Assembly: GCA_027665725.1 (NCBI GenBank)
Contig: JAQDDS010000002.1
Coordinates: 1-64,000 of the forward strand
Length of the DNA stretch: 64,000 bases
Direction of reading: 5' to 3'
DNA from: Streptococcaceae bacterium AF77-01CM03A
Lineage (GTDB): Bacteria; Bacillota; Bacilli; Lactobacillales; Streptococcaceae
Shown in pieces: positions 8,695 through 17,493 of this stretch. Position 1 is the first letter of the stretch; every line of letters begins with the position of its first letter. The notes beneath the pieces were generated by a model that saw nothing but the letters and a program-made list of their open reading frames with translations, was not told the DNA's origin and ran no database searches. The translations under genes and the position numbers were made by a program.

Positions 8695-8703
8695 TGCTAT
8701 AAT
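8695..8703 (+). promoter_or_regulatory. extended -10 promoter of the histidine phosphatase gene
   Basis: TGCTATAAT, an extended -10 (TGN plus perfect TATAAT), 22 bases before the ATG. The -35 region is weak. Confidence 0.65.
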
Positions 8704-8725
8704 AGATACATATGGAGGACGGAAT

Positions 8726-9427
8726 ATGTCAAGTGTAAAATTGTATCTAGTGCGTCATGGGAAAACAATGTTTAATGCGATTGGGCGTGCTCAAGGTTGG
8801 AGTGATACTCCTTTAACAGCTGAGGGTGAGCGAGGTATTCACGAATTGGGAATTGGTTTGCGTGAGTCTGGCTTAACCTTTGAGCGTGCTTATTCAAGTG
8901 ACTCAGGGAGGACCATTCAGACAATGGGAATTATCCTTGAAGAACTTGGTTTGACAGGGCAAATTCCTTATCGCATGGATAAGCGAATCCGTGAATGGTG
9001 CTTTGGTAGTTTTGATGGTGCTTATGATGGGGACTTATTTATGGGGATTATTCCTCGTATCTTTAATGTCGATCATGTGCATCGTTTGTCCTATGCTGAG
9101 CTGGCTGAAGGTCTGGTAGAAGTGGATACAGCAGGTTGGGCTGAAGGCTGGGAAAAACTAAGTGATCGTATCTGGGAAGGTTTTGAAACCATTGCCAAGG
9201 AAATGGAAGCTAATGGAGGTGGGAACGCTCTGGTAGTTAGCCATGGAATGACAATTGGAACCATTGTCTATCTAATCAACGGAATGCATCCGCATGGTCT
9301 TGATAATGGAAGTGTGACGATTCTCGAGTACCAAGATGGTCAGTTCTCAGTTGAGATTGTTGGGGACCGTAGCTACCGTGAAATTGGACGAGCTCAATTA
9401 GACGAGCAAGATAGTTCAGAACAATAA
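8726..9427 (+). CDS. histidine phosphatase (phosphoglycerate mutase-like)
   Basis: Member of the histidine phosphatase superfamily, 233 aa. The catalytic RHG is at residues 10-12 (LVRHGKT), and the second histidine is near residue 172 in VVSHGMTIG. The family includes phosphoglycerate mutases and many phosphatases; this sequence does not tell which, and I would not call it glycolytic gpmA. GGAGG precedes the ATG. The gene is monocistronic, with its own extended -10 promoter and a long terminator hairpin. Confidence 0.85.
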   Translation: MSSVKLYLVRHGKTMFNAIGRAQGWSDTPLTAEGERGIHELGIGLRESGLTFERAYSSDSGRTIQTMGIILEELGLTGQIPYRMDKRIREWCFGSFDGAYDGDLFMGIIPRIFNVDHVHRLSYAELAEGLVEVDTAGWAEGWEKLSDRIWEGFETIAKEMEANGGGNALVVSHGMTIGTIVYLINGMHPHGLDNGSVTILEYQDGQFSVEIVGDRSYREIGRAQLDEQDSSEQ

Positions 9428-9457
9428 AATTCAGTACTAAATGAAAATGATTAATAG

Positions 9458-9521
9458 GATGCTAATGTCTTGATTCACAAGCTTGCGAGAGCTGAGTGCT
9501 TTGACAATAGCATTCTTTTTT
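9458..9521 (+). terminator. histidine phosphatase terminator
   Basis: A 12-base stem (9458-9469 with 9503-9514, one A-A mismatch) capped by a 33-base apical region and followed by six T. Its descending arm contains the -35 of the patA promoter. Confidence 0.75.
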
Positions 9522-9529
9522 GTTAGAAT
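9501..9529 (+). promoter_or_regulatory. patA promoter
   Basis: Consensus TTGACA (9501-9506), 17-base spacer, TAGAAT (9524-9529) preceded by TGT (extended -10). The -35 lies inside the terminator hairpin of the upstream gene. Confidence 0.75.
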
Positions 9530-9553
9530 AGTATCAACATAAAAGCATAAGAA

Positions 9554-9599
9554 GGGACTGACAGAACTGTCGTCCCCTTTTGTCTATCTTATAAGGGGG
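9554..9599 (+). promoter_or_regulatory. patA leader attenuator, with alternative hairpin over the ribosome site
   Basis: Downstream of the predicted start (about 9536) the leader forms hairpin 9554-9576 (gggactgacag / ctgtcgtccc, one bulge) followed by TTTT, a terminator-like structure. Its 3' arm tcccctt (9573-9579) can instead pair with aagggga at 9592-9599, which contains the patA ribosome binding site. Established: disruption of a transcriptional attenuator upstream of patA causes PatAB overexpression in S. pneumoniae. The alternative pairing is my inference. Confidence 0.65.
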
Positions 9600-9603
9600 A
9601 AAT

Positions 9604-11310
9604 ATGCTGTTTCAGAAAATAAAAGCCTATAAATGGCAGGCCCTGGCTTCCTTGGTCATGACAGGTCTAATGGTAACGAGTTCACTCTTGCAACCACGTT
9701 ATTTGCAGGAGGTTTTAGAGGCACTGCTAACGGGTGATAATGAAGCTATTTATACTATCGGTTTTTGGTTGATTCTTGTTGCCTTGATTGGTTTGGTTGC
9801 AGGTGGGATCAATGTAGTGTTAGCAGCTTACATTGCTCAAGGAGTTTCGTCTGACTTACGTGAAGATGCCTTTCGTAAGATTCAAACTTTTTCATACGCC
9901 AATATTGAGAAGTTTAATGCAGGGAACCTCGTTGTACGTATGACTAACGATATCAACCAGATTCAAAACGTCGTTATGATGACCTTCCAAATCCTCTTTC
10001 GACTACCGATTTTATTTATTGGTTCCTTTATATTAGCCGTTGTTACTCTGCCTTCACTGTGGTGGGTGCTGGTTCTTATGGTCGTTTTGATCGTCGCCAT
10101 GACAGGTCTTATGATGGGAATGATGGGGCCTCGATTTGCAAAATTCCAGACCTTATTGGAGCGTATCAATGCCATTGCTAAAGAAAATTTACGTGGTGTG
10201 CGCGTGGTTAAATCTTTTGTTCGAGAAAAAGACCAGTTTGCTAAGTTTACGCAGGTATCCGATGAATTACTGGGTGAAAACCTTTATATCGGTTACGCCT
10301 TTTCTATCGTTCAACCTGTAATGATGATGATTTCATACGGGGCTGTCTTTCTTTCAATCTGGCTTGTAGCAGGTATGGCAGAGTCAGATCCGTCAGTAGT
10401 TGGTTCCATTGCTTCCTTTGTAAACTACCTGAGTCAGATTATCTTTACCATCGTCATGGTTGGATTTTTGGGGAACTCAGTTACTCGTGCCATGATTTCC
10501 CTTCGTCGTATTCGTGAAATCCTTGATGCAGAACCAGCTATGACTTTCAATGATGTGGAAGATGAAGAATTGGAAGGAAGTCTCAGTTTTGAAAATGTGA
10601 CCTTTACCTATCCAAATGATGAAGAACCTATCCTAAAAGATGTATCCTTCGATATCGCAGCTGGTGAAATGGTTGGGGTTGTCGGAGCAACTGGTGCAGG
10701 AAAATCAACCTTGGCTCAGTTGATTCCACGATTATTTGATCCTCAGCAAGGTTCGATCAAAATTGGTGGAAAGGACATTCGTACAGTTAGTGAAGGGACG
10801 CTACGTAAGACAGTTTCTATCGTCCTACAAAAAGCCATTCTCTTTAGTGGAACCATCGCAGATAATCTCAGACAAGGTAAGGGAGATGCGACAGTTTCAG
10901 AGATGGAACGCGCAGCTCGTATCGCACAAGCTAGTGAATTTATCAGTCGCATGGACTTGGCTTTTGAAAGTCCGGTTGAGGAACGTGGAACTAACTTTTC
11001 TGGTGGACAAAAACAAAGAATGTCTATTGCGCGTGGGATTGTCAGCAATCCAAAGATATTGATTTTTGATGATTCAACCTCCGCCCTTGATGCCAAATCA
11101 GAACGTTTGGTCCAAGAAGCCCTCAACAAGGATTTGAAGGGGACGACTACGATTATCATCGCGCAAAAGATTAGCTCTGTTGTGCATGCGGATAAAATTT
11201 TAGTGCTTGACCAAGGTCGCTTGATTGGTCAAGGTAAGCATACTGACTTGGTCGCAACGAATCCAGTTTATCGTGAAATTTACGAGACGCAAAAAGGAAA
11301 GGAGGAGTAG
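9604..11310 (+). CDS. patA: ABC exporter subunit PatA (fluoroquinolone efflux)
   Basis: Half-transporter of 568 aa: an N-terminal six-helix exporter domain (about residues 10-300) and a C-terminal ATPase domain. Walker A GATGAGKST is near 361-369 and the signature FSGGQ near 465. The Walker B end reads FDDSTSALD, with Asp in place of the catalytic Glu, and the H-loop reads IIAQK, with Gln in place of His. That marks PatA as carrier of the degenerate nucleotide site of a heterodimer. Together with PatB it exports fluoroquinolones and dyes in pneumococci (established). GGGGGA precedes the ATG. It is followed one base later by patB. Confidence 0.92.
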   Translation: MLFQKIKAYKWQALASLVMTGLMVTSSLLQPRYLQEVLEALLTGDNEAIYTIGFWLILVALIGLVAGGINVVLAAYIAQGVSSDLREDAFRKIQTFSYANIEKFNAGNLVVRMTNDINQIQNVVMMTFQILFRLPILFIGSFILAVVTLPSLWWVLVLMVVLIVAMTGLMMGMMGPRFAKFQTLLERINAIAKENLRGVRVVKSFVREKDQFAKFTQVSDELLGENLYIGYAFSIVQPVMMMISYGAVFLSIWLVAGMAESDPSVVGSIASFVNYLSQIIFTIVMVGFLGNSVTRAMISLRRIREILDAEPAMTFNDVEDEELEGSLSFENVTFTYPNDEEPILKDVSFDIAAGEMVGVVGATGAGKSTLAQLIPRLFDPQQGSIKIGGKDIRTVSEGTLRKTVSIVLQKAILFSGTIADNLRQGKGDATVSEMERAARIAQASEFISRMDLAFESPVEERGTNFSGGQKQRMSIARGIVSNPKILIFDDSTSALDAKSERLVQEALNKDLKGTTTIIIAQKISSVVHADKILVLDQGRLIGQGKHTDLVATNPVYREIYETQKGKEE

Positions 11311-11311
11311 G

Positions 11312-13078
11312 ATGAAGACATTTCGATTCTTTTGGAACTATTTTAAAGTTTATAAGATATCCTTTGTCGTTGTTATTGCTATGATTATCATTGCAACGAT
11401 AGCACAAGCCCTCTTTCCAGTATTTGCAGGTCAAACAGTCACAGAACTGGCTAATTTGGTTATAGCCTATCAAAATGGGAATCCGAATATGGTTTGGCAA
11501 AGTCTCTTTGGACTCCTGGTCAATCTTGCCTATATTTTGATTGTTTTAGTAGTGTCTAGTCTCATCTATATGGTCTTGATGAGCCGCATTATTGCCGAAT
11601 CGACGAATGAGATGCGTAAAGGGCTTTTTGGTAAGCTTTCTCGCTTGACCGTCTCCTTCTTTGACCGCCATCAAGATGGTGATATCCTGTCACGTTTCAC
11701 CAGTGACTTGGACAACATCCTCCAGGCTTTTAACGAAAGCCTGGTGTCTGTTATGACCAACATTGCCCTTTATATTGGCTTGCTGATTGTCATGTTTGCA
11801 AAAAATATCACCTTGGCTTTGATTACGATTGCCAGCACTCCAATTGCTATCATCATGTTGATTGTCATTTTGAAATTGGCAAGAAAATATACCAACCTCC
11901 AACAAAAGGAAGTTGGGAAACTCAATGCTTATATGGATGAGAGTATCTCTGGACAAAAAGCAGTTATCGTTCAAGGTATCCAAGAAGATGTGATTGCTGG
12001 TTTTGTTGAGCAAAATGAACGGGTTCGAAAAGCCACTTTCAAGGGAAGAATGTTCTCAGGAATTCTCTTTCCTGTCATGAACGGGATGAGTTTGGTCAAC
12101 ACAGCAGTCGTTATTTTTGTAGGATCAGCTGTCTTGCTGAATGATAAGAACATCGAGACAGCAACTGCTCTGGGTTTGATTGTCATGTTTACCCAGTTTT
12201 CTCAGCAGTATTACCAGCCCATTATCCAATTAGCGGCGAGCTGGGGAAGTTTGCAACTGGCCTTTACAGGTGCAGACCGTATCCAAGAAATGTTTGATGC
12301 AGAAGAAGAAATTCGTCCTCAAGATGCTCCAGTCTTTACCGAATTAAAAGATGGTGTGGAGATTCGTAACGTAGACTTCTCCTACCTCCCAGGAAAACCA
12401 ATTCTAAAAGATGTCAGCATTTCAGCTCCAAAAGGGAAAATGATTGCAGTGGTTGGTCCGACAGGTTCAGGGAAAACAACCATCATGAACCTCATCAATC
12501 GTTTTTATGATGTGGATGCTGGTAGTATCAGCTTTGATGGAACAGATATCCGCGAATTTGACCTGGATAGTTTGCGAAGTAAGGTAGGAATTGTCCTACA
12601 GGATTCTGTTTTGTTTAGCGGAACTATTCGAGACAATATTCGATTCGGTGTGCCAGATGCCAGTCAGGAAATGATTGAAGCAGCGGCCAAGGCTACGCAT
12701 ATTCATGAATATATCGAAAGTCTGCCAGACAAGTATGATACATTGATTGATGATGACCAGAGTGTCTTCTCGACCGGACAAAAGCAGTTGATTTCCATCG
12801 CCCGTACCTTGATGACAGATCCACAGGTCTTAATCTTGGATGAGGCAACATCAAACGTTGATACTGTAACAGAAAGCAAGATTCAAAATGCCATGGAAGC
12901 AATTGTAGCTGGAAGAACTAGTTTTGTGATTGCCCACCGCTTGAAAACCATTCTCAATGCCGATCAGATCATTGTCCTTAAGGATGGTGAGGTTATCGAG
13001 CAAGGAAACCATCACGAATTACTCAAGCTTGGAGGGTTTTACTCTGAACTTTATCACAATCAATTTGTCTTTGAATAA
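11312..13078 (+). CDS. patB: ABC exporter subunit PatB (fluoroquinolone efflux)
   Basis: Partner of PatA, 588 aa, with the same exporter-plus-ATPase layout. Walker A is GPTGSGKTT. Catalytic LILDEATSNVD and IAHR are intact, but the signature reads FSTGQ instead of LSGGQ. The heterodimer would thus have one consensus ATP site (PatB Walker motifs with PatA signature) and one degenerate site. ATG 11312 was chosen because GGAGGAG lies just upstream and the in-frame extension to 11225 lies within patA. In the pneumococcal TIGR4 strand the two genes are separated by extra DNA; here they are adjacent and clearly one operon. Confidence 0.93.
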   Translation: MKTFRFFWNYFKVYKISFVVVIAMIIIATIAQALFPVFAGQTVTELANLVIAYQNGNPNMVWQSLFGLLVNLAYILIVLVVSSLIYMVLMSRIIAESTNEMRKGLFGKLSRLTVSFFDRHQDGDILSRFTSDLDNILQAFNESLVSVMTNIALYIGLLIVMFAKNITLALITIASTPIAIIMLIVILKLARKYTNLQQKEVGKLNAYMDESISGQKAVIVQGIQEDVIAGFVEQNERVRKATFKGRMFSGILFPVMNGMSLVNTAVVIFVGSAVLLNDKNIETATALGLIVMFTQFSQQYYQPIIQLAASWGSLQLAFTGADRIQEMFDAEEEIRPQDAPVFTELKDGVEIRNVDFSYLPGKPILKDVSISAPKGKMIAVVGPTGSGKTTIMNLINRFYDVDAGSISFDGTDIREFDLDSLRSKVGIVLQDSVLFSGTIRDNIRFGVPDASQEMIEAAAKATHIHEYIESLPDKYDTLIDDDQSVFSTGQKQLISIARTLMTDPQVLILDEATSNVDTVTESKIQNAMEAIVAGRTSFVIAHRLKTILNADQIIVLKDGEVIEQGNHHELLKLGGFYSELYHNQFVFE

Positions 13079-13082
13079 GCAA

Positions 13083-13112
13083 AAAAGTTGTCCTAATTTT
13101 GGGCAACTTTTT
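13083..13112 (+). terminator. patAB terminator
   Basis: Stem aaagttgtcc/gggcaacttt (one T-G pair) with a taatttt loop, followed by T's, directly after patB. Confidence 0.8.
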
Positions 13113-13215
13113 CTGATAAAAAAAATTTATCACGGACTTTAAAAATACATATTAGACAGGAGTGGGGAAGGATGATAAGATAAGATTATCAATAGAAGAC
13201 GAAAGGAAATCAGTG

Positions 13216-13905
13216 ATGGCAAGAACAGTTGTTGGAGTTGCAGCAAATCTATGTCCTGTGGACGCAGAAGGAAAAAATATTCATTCATCAGTCTCTTGTA
13301 AATTCGCTGAGAGTATTCGTCAGGTTGGCGGACTTCCTTTGGTCATTCCGGTTGGTGATGAGTCGGTGGTCCATGACTATGTAGAAATGATTGATAAGCT
13401 CATCTTGACTGGGGGACAAAATGTTCATCCTCAGTTTTATGGTGAGGAAAAAACAATTGATAGCGACGACTATAATCTAACTCGCGACGAGTTTGAGCTA
13501 GCTCTTCTACAAGAAGCCTTGCGTCAGAACAAGCCAATCTTAGCCATTTGCCGTGGCGTTCAGCTTGTCAATGTTGCCTTTGGTGGGACACTCAATCAGA
13601 ATATTGAAGGTCATTGGCAAGGTCTACCTTTTGGGACTTCACATTCTATTGAGACAGTGGATGGCAGTGTAGTGTCTAAATTATTTGGTAAAGAAAGTCA
13701 AGTAAACTCAGTTCACCGTCAGAGCATTAAAAATCTGGCACCCAATTTCCGTGTGACGGCTGTGGATCCACGTGATCAAACTGTTGAAGCAATTGAATCC
13801 ATTGATGAACACCGTATTATTGGTCTCCAGTGGCATCCAGAATTCTTGGTCAATGAAGAAGATGGCAACTTAGAATTATTTGAGTATTTATTGAATGAAT
13901 TATAA
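13216..13905 (+). CDS. gamma-glutamyl-gamma-aminobutyrate hydrolase family peptidase (C26)
   Basis: Class I glutamine amidotransferase-like hydrolase of the PuuD / peptidase C26 family, 229 aa, cytoplasmic. The nucleophile Cys112 lies in AICRGVQ, and the His-Glu pair of the triad is in LQWHPEF near the C-terminus. The substrate is a gamma-glutamyl compound by family; which one is unknown. ATG 13216 (MARTVVGVAAN) was preferred to the in-frame start at 13162 because of AAGGAAA before it and the family start. The gene stands alone between terminators. Confidence 0.85.
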   Translation: MARTVVGVAANLCPVDAEGKNIHSSVSCKFAESIRQVGGLPLVIPVGDESVVHDYVEMIDKLILTGGQNVHPQFYGEEKTIDSDDYNLTRDEFELALLQEALRQNKPILAICRGVQLVNVAFGGTLNQNIEGHWQGLPFGTSHSIETVDGSVVSKLFGKESQVNSVHRQSIKNLAPNFRVTAVDPRDQTVEAIESIDEHRIIGLQWHPEFLVNEEDGNLELFEYLLNEL

Positions 13906-13928
13906 CGACTAGAATCCTAGTCGTTTTA
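13904..13928 (+). terminator. C26 peptidase terminator
   Basis: Stem aacgactag/ctagtcgtt with a 4-base loop followed by TTTT; overlaps the stop codon. Confidence 0.8.
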
Positions 13929-13977
13929 TTATTCGTAGGGTTTGATGCCTCAAGTTTTTAAATTTTGTAAGATTCTA

Positions 13978-13991
13978 TGCAAACGTTTGAA
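13978..13991 (+). promoter_or_regulatory. CcpA cre-like site upstream of pgi
   Basis: tgcaaacgtttgaa, containing the palindrome caaacgtttg, matches the cre consensus TGNAANCGNNNNCA except for the penultimate base. It lies about 40 bases upstream of the pgi -35, a position usually linked to activation. Function inferred. Confidence 0.5.
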
Positions 13992-14026
13992 TTGTGATAA
14001 AAATTGGAAATTTTTAGTATAAAAAC

Positions 14027-14055
14027 TTGAAAAAATTGTTAGTAAGCGTTATGAT
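14027..14055 (+). promoter_or_regulatory. pgi promoter
   Basis: TTGAAA (14027-14032), 17-base spacer, TATGAT (14050-14055), 28 bases before the pgi ATG. Confidence 0.75.
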
Positions 14056-14083
14056 AGAAAAGAAGAAATTTTGGAGGAATACT

Positions 14084-15433
14084 ATGTCACATATTAAATT
14101 TGATTATTCAAAAGTATTAGACAAATTTGTTGCACCACATGAAGTGGAATACATGCAAGCACAAGTTACAGCAGCAGACGAATTGATCCGTAAAGGAACT
14201 GGTGCTGGTAGCGACTTCTTGGGTTGGTTGGACCTTCCTGAAAACTATGACCGCGAAGAATTTGACCGCATCTTGAAAGCTGCTGAACAAATCAAAGCAG
14301 ACAGCGATGTTTTGGTGGTTATCGGTATCGGTGGATCTTACCTTGGAGCGAAAGCTGCCATTGACTTCTTGAACCACCACTTTGCAAACTTGCAAACAAA
14401 AGAAGAACGTAAAGCACCACAAATCCTTTACGCTGGGAACTCAATCTCATCTACTTACCTTGCTGACTTGGTAGAGTACGTTTCAGATAAAGATTTCTCA
14501 GTGAACGTGATTTCTAAATCAGGTACAACAACTGAACCAGCTATTGCTTTCCGTGTCTTCAAAGAACTTTTGGTTAAGAAATACGGACAAGAAGAAGCTA
14601 ACAAACGTATCTACGCAACAACTGACCGCCAAAAAGGTGCTGTTAAGGTTGAAGCAGATGCTAACGGTTGGGAAACATTTGTTGTTCCAGATGATATCGG
14701 TGGACGCTTCTCAGTATTGACAGCAGTTGGATTGCTTCCAATCGCTGCGTCAGGTGCAGACATCAAAGCCCTTATGGAAGGTGCTAACGCAGCTCGTAAA
14801 GACTATACTTCAGATAAAATCTCTGAAAACGAAGCTTACCAATATGCAGCTGTTCGTAACATCCTTTACCGTAAAGGTTATGCAACTGAAATCTTGGTAA
14901 ACTACGAGCCATCCCTTCAATACTTCTCAGAATGGTGGAAACAATTGGCTGGTGAGTCAGAAGGGAAAGACCAAAAAGGGATTTACCCAACTTCAGCTAA
15001 CTTCTCAACAGACTTGCACTCATTGGGTCAATTTATCCAAGAAGGAACTCGTATCATGTTTGAAACAGTTGTCCGCGTTGACAAACCTCGTAAGAACGTG
15101 ATCATCCCTACTTTGGAAGAAGATCTTGACGGACTTGGTTACCTTCAAGGAAAAGACGTTGACTTCGTTAACAAAAAAGCAACTGACGGTGTTCTTCTTG
15201 CCCACACTGACGGTGACGTGCCAAACATGTACGTGACTCTTCCTGAGCAAGACGCCTTCACTCTTGGTTACACAATCTACTTCTTCGAATTGGCTATCGC
15301 CCTTTCAGGTTACTTGAATGCTATCAACCCATTTGACCAACCGGGTGTTGAAGCTTACAAACGTAACATGTTTGCCCTTCTTGGTAAACCAGGATTTGAA
15401 GAATTGAGCAAAGAACTTAACGCTCGTCTATAA
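14084..15433 (+). CDS. pgi: glucose-6-phosphate isomerase
   Basis: Cytoplasmic glycolytic enzyme interconverting glucose-6-phosphate and fructose-6-phosphate. The 449-aa length is standard for streptococcal Pgi. The phosphate-binding motif [12 protein letters not shown] is at 79-90, followed by the KSGTTTEP loop typical of phosphosugar isomerases. ATG 14084 ([10 protein letters not shown]) has TTGGAGGA upstream; an in-frame start at 14027 lies on the promoter. Codon use is strongly biased (GGT, CGT, AAC, GAA), as expected of a highly expressed gene. Monocistronic with a strong terminator. Confidence 0.97.
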   Translation: MSHIKFDYSKVLDKFVAPHEVEYMQAQVTAADELIRKGTGAGSDFLGWLDLPENYDREEFDRILKAAEQIKADSDVLVVIGIGGSYLGAKAAIDFLNHHFANLQTKEERKAPQILYAGNSISSTYLADLVEYVSDKDFSVNVISKSGTTTEPAIAFRVFKELLVKKYGQEEANKRIYATTDRQKGAVKVEADANGWETFVVPDDIGGRFSVLTAVGLLPIAASGADIKALMEGANAARKDYTSDKISENEAYQYAAVRNILYRKGYATEILVNYEPSLQYFSEWWKQLAGESEGKDQKGIYPTSANFSTDLHSLGQFIQEGTRIMFETVVRVDKPRKNVIIPTLEEDLDGLGYLQGKDVDFVNKKATDGVLLAHTDGDVPNMYVTLPEQDAFTLGYTIYFFELAIALSGYLNAINPFDQPGVEAYKRNMFALLGKPGFEELSKELNARL

Positions 15434-15439
15434 TAGAAT

Positions 15440-15467
15440 AAAAAGAGTGGTTTTACCACTCTTTTTG
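15440..15467 (+). terminator. pgi terminator
   Basis: Stem aaaaagagtgg/ccactcttttt with a tttta loop; could act in both directions. Confidence 0.85.
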
Positions 15468-15487
15468 CTTTTTCTCGAAAAGAGAAA

Positions 15488-15516
15488 TTGGACTCTGGCA
15501 AGACTTGTGATATAAT
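15488..15516 (+). promoter_or_regulatory. gltX promoter
   Basis: TTGGAC (15488-15493), 17-base spacer, TATAAT (15511-15516). Confidence 0.75.
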
Positions 15517-15562
15517 ATAGAGAGCAAAAAGGCAGACGCCTAGAGACTTTATAGGAGAAGAT

Positions 15563-17023
15563 ATGTCAAAAGATATTCGTGTGCGTTACGCACCAAGTCC
15601 AACAGGACTATTACACATCGGTAATGCCCGTACAGCATTGTTTAACTATTTGTATGCACGCCACCATGGTGGAACTTTTATTATCCGTATCGAAGATACT
15701 GACCGCAAACGTCATGTCGAAGACGGAGAACGTTCACAGCTTGAGAACCTTCGTTGGTTAGGCATGGACTGGGATGAAAGTCCAGAGACTCATGAAAACT
15801 ACCGCCAGTCTGAGCGTTTGGAACTCTATCAAAAATATATCGACCAACTCTTAGCTGAAGGAAAAGCCTACAAATCTTACGTTACAGAAGAAGAATTGGC
15901 AGCAGAACGTGAACGCCAAGAAGCAGCTGGTGAAACACCTCGTTACATCAACGAATATCTTGGTATGAGCGAGGAAGAAAAAGTAGCTTACATTGCAGAA
16001 CGTGAAGCAGCGGGTGTGATTCCAACGGTTCGTTTGGCAGTCAATGAGTCAGGTATCTACAAGTGGCATGATATGGTCAAAGGCGATATCGAGTTTGAAG
16101 GTGGCAATATCGGTGGGGACTGGGTTATCCAAAAGAAAGATGGTTACCCAACTTACAACTTCGCCGTTGTGATCGATGACCATGATATGCAAATTTCTCA
16201 CGTTATCCGTGGAGACGACCACATTGCCAACACTCCAAAACAACTCATGGTCTATGAAGCACTTGGATGGGAAGCGCCAGAGTTCGGTCACATGACCTTG
16301 ATTATCAACTCTGAAACAGGTAAGAAATTGTCTAAGCGTGACACCAACACCCTTCAATTTATCGAAGATTACCGTAAGAAAGGTTACCTTCCAGAAGCAG
16401 TCTTTAACTTTATCGCTCTGCTTGGTTGGAATCCTGGTGGGGAAGACGAAATCTTCTCTCGCCAAGAACTGATCAAACTCTTTGACGAAAACCGCCTTAG
16501 CAAGTCTCCAGCAGCCTTCGACCAAAAGAAGATGGACTGGATGAGCAATGAGTACATTAAGAATGCGGATCTTGAGACTATCTTTGAAATGGCTAAACCA
16601 TTCCTCGAAGAAGCAGGACGTTTGACAGACAAGGCTGAAAAATTGGTGGAACTCTACAAACCACAAATGAAGTCAGTGGATGAAATCGTTCCACTGACAG
16701 ACCTTTTCTTCTCAGACTTCCCAGAATTGACAGAAGCTGAGAGAGAAGTCATGGCTGGCGAAACTGTTCCGACTGTACTTGAAGCCTTCAAAGCCAAGCT
16801 CGAAGCCATGTCAGACGATGAGTTTGTGGTAGAAAATATCTTCCCACAAATCAAAGCAGTTCAAAAGGAAACTGGTATCAAAGGGAAAAATCTCTTCATG
16901 CCAATCCGTATCGCCGTTTCAGGTGAAATGCATGGTCCTGAATTGCCAGATACCATCTACTTGCTTGGACGTGAAAAATCTATCCAACACATTGAAAATA
17001 TGTTGGCTGAAATTGCAAAATAG
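15563..17023 (+). CDS. gltX: glutamyl-tRNA synthetase
   Basis: Class I aminoacyl-tRNA synthetase charging tRNA-Glu in the cytoplasm, 486 aa, normal length. The HIGH-type motif is HIGN at 18-21 within [15 protein letters not shown], and the KMSKS-type motif is KLSKR near 255-259. The genome type normally also misacylates tRNA-Gln for GatCAB, which cannot be tested here. AGGAGA precedes the ATG. Monocistronic, with its own promoter and a terminator. No T-box or other leader is seen in the 47-base 5' region. Confidence 0.97.
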   Translation: MSKDIRVRYAPSPTGLLHIGNARTALFNYLYARHHGGTFIIRIEDTDRKRHVEDGERSQLENLRWLGMDWDESPETHENYRQSERLELYQKYIDQLLAEGKAYKSYVTEEELAAERERQEAAGETPRYINEYLGMSEEEKVAYIAEREAAGVIPTVRLAVNESGIYKWHDMVKGDIEFEGGNIGGDWVIQKKDGYPTYNFAVVIDDHDMQISHVIRGDDHIANTPKQLMVYEALGWEAPEFGHMTLIINSETGKKLSKRDTNTLQFIEDYRKKGYLPEAVFNFIALLGWNPGGEDEIFSRQELIKLFDENRLSKSPAAFDQKKMDWMSNEYIKNADLETIFEMAKPFLEEAGRLTDKAEKLVELYKPQMKSVDEIVPLTDLFFSDFPELTEAEREVMAGETVPTVLEAFKAKLEAMSDDEFVVENIFPQIKAVQKETGIKGKNLFMPIRIAVSGEMHGPELPDTIYLLGREKSIQHIENMLAEIAK

Positions 17024-17028
17024 TAGAT

Positions 17029-17057
17029 AAAAAGAACTCAAATATTGAGTTCTTTTT
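17029..17057 (+). terminator. gltX terminator
   Basis: Perfect stem aagaactcaa/ttgagttctt with a 3-base loop, flanked by A and T runs. Confidence 0.88.
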
Positions 17058-17071
17058 ATATGTATACTTGT

Positions 17072-17100
17072 TTGAAAATGCAAAGATTTTAGTGTATAAT
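17072..17100 (+). promoter_or_regulatory. promoter of a candidate small RNA
   Basis: TTGAAA (17072-17077), 17-base spacer, TATAAT (17095-17100): near-consensus sigma-A promoter. No ORF with a ribosome site follows for nearly 400 bases on the plus strand. Confidence 0.65.
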
Positions 17101-17106
17101 ATGAAT

Positions 17107-17414
17107 TGACAGGGCAAGGAAATAAGTTAGTGAGATGGTATTTTTACAACTAGACTCGGCTTAGTCTAACATTATTCCTAATGTTGGTCAGTCTACTTAT
17201 TTTTTCTTTGCGTTTTGCTGAATAGAGGCAGAAATTCTTTTGTTCATGCAGTTACCATCCCTTACAATGACTTTGTTTTCGATCACCAGAGTTTCTCTAC
17301 AAAGATTTTGGTCCAATTTGTCCAGCTTTTTAGTGAACCTATCAACTCTTTCTTCTCCAAAAATAGAAAGAAATCGGATTTGTCCTGTTACCTTGCGTTA
17401 AGCAAGGTTTTTTT
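17107..17414 (+). ncRNA. candidate small RNA (about 300 nt) between gltX and alaT
   Basis: The 470-base gap between gltX and alaT has a strong promoter at its left (17072-17100) and a strong intrinsic terminator at 17390-17414 that ends before the alaT promoter. The intervening RNA has hairpins at 17152-17167 (agact/agtct arms) and 17168-17185 (aacatta/taatgtt). Its 5' end contains GCAAGG (17113-17118), able to pair with CCTTGC of the terminator's ascending arm, so a closed-ends fold or attenuation is possible. I do not recognise it as tmRNA, RNase P RNA or SRP RNA; a 6S-like RNA is not excluded. On the minus strand it has an open frame of about 50 codons without a clear start, which I do not believe is coding. 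Confidence 0.5.
17390..17414 (+). terminator. terminator of the candidate small RNA
   Basis: Stem accttgc/gcaaggt, loop gttaa, then seven T. It lies 43 bases before the alaT -10 element. Confidence 0.85.
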
Positions 17415-17433
17415 GTGGAATAGTACTAGGCAA

Positions 17434-17462
17434 TTTACGATTTCGTTTTGGAGTGGTATAAT
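17434..17462 (+). promoter_or_regulatory. alaT promoter
   Basis: TTTACG (17434-17439), 17-base spacer, TATAAT (17457-17462). It fixes the transcript start downstream of 17465 and rules out the longer in-frame start at 17215. Confidence 0.7.
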
Positions 17463-17493
17463 ATTAACTATCCTGATGAATAGAGGAACTCAA

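Noticed and set aside
9422..9603. BOX or RUP element between the histidine phosphatase and patA genes
   Set aside because: The stretch does not match the BOX or RUP sequences I remember; it is explained by a terminator, a promoter and the patA leader.
17160..17380. Minus-strand open frame of about 50 codons in the gltX-alaT gap
   Set aside because: No start with ribosome site, no recognisable domain; promoter and terminator both point to a plus-strand RNA.
17215..17493. N-terminal extension of the aminotransferase to 17215
   Set aside because: The extension crosses the small-RNA terminator (17390-17414) and the alaT promoter (17434-17462); the extra residues do not look like an aminotransferase.
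17058..17493. T-box riboswitch upstream of alaT
   Set aside because: The conserved T-box sequence (GGTGGNACCGCG type) is absent, and the terminator precedes the alaT promoter.
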